From NCBI GenBank assembly GCA_964505385.1, contig CAZDIA010000057.1:1-15124 (forward strand): a stretch of 15,124 nt of DNA. The letters are read 5' to 3'. Under the pieces are notes generated by a model. The model saw only the letters and a list, made by a program, of their open reading frames with translations, searched no databases and was not told the DNA's origin. Of the stretch, positions 14,430 to 15,124 are shown piece after piece. The position numbers and the translations under genes are program-made. Origin of the DNA: SLJN01 sp964505385. GTDB taxonomy: Bacteria > Bacteroidota > Rhodothermia > Balneolales > Natronogracilivirgulaceae. Every line of letters begins with the position of its first letter. Position 1 is the stretch's first letter.

Positions 14430-14936
14430 ATGCGGCAAAAACAAAGGTGGCTTGTTTTTTATACCCGGCCGCGAAGTGAAAAGAAAGCGGAAGATAAGCT
14501 TCAGGAGCTGGGCTATGATGTGCTTGTGCCTAAAGCGCAAGAGATACGACAATGGAGTGATCGCAAGAAAAAAGTAATCGTTCCGCTGTTTCCCGGATAT
14601 CTGTTTGCCCTGGCTGACGAGGACCGGAGAATTTCTATACTGGAAACCGATGAGATTGTGAGTAATGTAAAATTCGGTGGCAAGTTAGCCGAACTGCGAC
14701 CGCAGGAGGTGGAAAACCTTTCCATCATTAAACAAGGCCCGCAGTTCCTGGAACCTGTGAAAACAGAATTGCCAAAGACCGGCGCTAAAGTAGAAGTACA
14801 GGAGGGCCCGTTTAAAGGTCTCATAGGAGAAGTAGAAGACAGCCGGAATGAGACACACGTGCTGGTGCGCATAGAAGCCATCGGCCAGGCCGTACGCGTT
14901 AAACTTCCCGGCTCCGCGATTTCGGTAGTGGAGTAG
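14430..14936 (+). CDS. UpxY/RfaH-type NusG-like transcription antiterminator
   Basis: The 168-residue product is a specialised NusG paralogue. The NGN domain occupies about 5-105 (RWLVFYTRPRSEKKAEDKL at the first strand and helix, VPLFPGYLFA at 51-60) and a KOW domain about 117-165 (GAKVEVQEGPFKGLIGEVE at its start). Proteins of this kind bind elongating RNA polymerase and let it read through long polysaccharide operons; in Bacteroides they stand at the head of capsule loci. Housekeeping NusG usually lies next to secE, rplK and rplA, which is not the case here. The ATG has a good ribosome-binding site (ACGGAG at 14415-14420, 9 bases before the start). A hairpin-forming 64-base element begins 14 bases after the stop. 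The operon it serves would lie to the right of the window or include the upstream dehydrogenase. Confidence 0.9.
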   Translation: MRQKQRWLVFYTRPRSEKKAEDKLQELGYDVLVPKAQEIRQWSDRKKKVIVPLFPGYLFALADEDRRISILETDEIVSNVKFGGKLAELRPQEVENLSIIKQGPQFLEPVKTELPKTGAKVEVQEGPFKGLIGEVEDSRNETHVLVRIEAIGQAVRVKLPGSAISVVE

Positions 14937-14949
14937 GAAAGTGACAAAG

Positions 14950-15013
14950 GGCAACGCCCACCTGCCAGGTCAGCGACCGCAGGGAGCCCCTGGGCAGGTT
15001 TTAGGGATTAAGG
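14950..15013 (+). repeat. 64-base REP-like element, right copy; possible terminator
   Basis: This is the inverted partner of 23-86, differing at one position. ACCTGCCAGG (14960-14969) can pair with CCTGGGCAGGT (14989-14999) with one bulged base, followed by a short T-run (14999-15002). The element starts 14 bases after the stop of the antiterminator gene, in the same orientation relative to its upstream gene as the left copy. A near-identical copy beside an unrelated gene argues for a dispersed repeat, perhaps doubling as a terminator, rather than a signal specific to this locus. Confidence 0.75.
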
Positions 15014-15067
15014 TAATTAAGGAAATGAGGTTTAGTCCCAATTACCACAATTACCTCAATTACCCAA
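15003..15067. repeat. Short tandem repeats after the right element (AGG-rich, then CAATTACCN)
   Basis: AGGGATTA, AGGTAATT, AAGGAAAT and GAGGTTTA follow one another at 8-9 base spacing. They are followed by three copies of the 9-base unit CAATTACCN (15039-15065). The second tract is approximately reverse complementary to the first and shares 14 bases with the left edge (7-20). No coding frame is recognisable from 15014 to the end of the window. Confidence 0.6.
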
Positions 15068-15124
15068 TTCCCCAAACCAAATGAACCGGACCCAACTCCC
15101 GGATGATCAAACTGTTTACTGGTT

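Noticed and set aside
23..15013. Inverted ends of a 15-kb mobile element
   Set aside because: The content between them is ordinary housekeeping and envelope genes with no transposase or integrase, and each copy sits at a gene 3' end, as expected of a dispersed REP-like repeat. The spacing is probably accidental.

Overview
The window looks like chromosomal DNA from a Gram-negative member of the Balneolota/Rhodothermota (Bacteroidota-like) lineage. This is inferred from protein style, not from a marker gene. The pointers are acidic envelope proteins, a DUF6588-type outer-membrane protein, a secreted protein of the kind often labelled 'asparagine synthetase B' in these phyla, and a UpxY/NusG-like antiterminator beside a UDP-sugar dehydrogenase. 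No rRNA, tRNA, transposase, phage gene or CRISPR array was recognised. Eleven protein-coding genes are supported: eight on the minus strand (128-11142) and three on the plus strand (11952-14936).

Left part (minus strand, read right to left): a SPOR lipoprotein (4963-4211), then a tight cluster of Maf nucleotide pyrophosphatase (4075-3461), a secreted TPR protein (3468-1492) and a secreted 'asparagine synthetase B'-like protein (1495-128). The last three overlap by 8 and 4 bases, so they are very probably co-translated.

Middle part (minus strand): deoxyribose-phosphate aldolase (8512-7595), a complete aldehyde dehydrogenase (7590-6103) and a short aldehyde-dehydrogenase-like protein lacking the catalytic half (5982-5122). 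DeoC releases acetaldehyde and glyceraldehyde-3-phosphate, and the complete dehydrogenase is the obvious candidate to oxidise the aldehyde. The short protein looks like a non-catalytic partner. Upstream of deoC lie a repeat-filled spacer, the DUF6588-like outer-membrane protein (10057-8927) and the ribosome-assembly GTPase RsgA (11142-10222).

Right part (plus strand): an 809-base gene-free region holding four copies of a 118-base hairpin-forming repeat, then an ECF sigma factor (11952-12578), a second repeat-filled spacer, a nucleotide-sugar dehydrogenase (12967-14292) and a UpxY/NusG-like antiterminator (14430-14936). The last two suggest the start of a surface-polysaccharide locus continuing beyond the window.

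The least ordinary signal is in the spacers. A 64-base GC-rich element occurs at both ends of the window in opposite orientation (63 of 64 positions identical), each time just downstream of a gene and in the orientation that puts a T-run after a hairpin. Several spacers carry unrelated short tandem repeats with a 7-9 base unit, sometimes with reverse-complementary arms. No defence system or mobile element was found; the candidates for something new are these repeat families and the paired ALDH/pseudo-ALDH arrangement.
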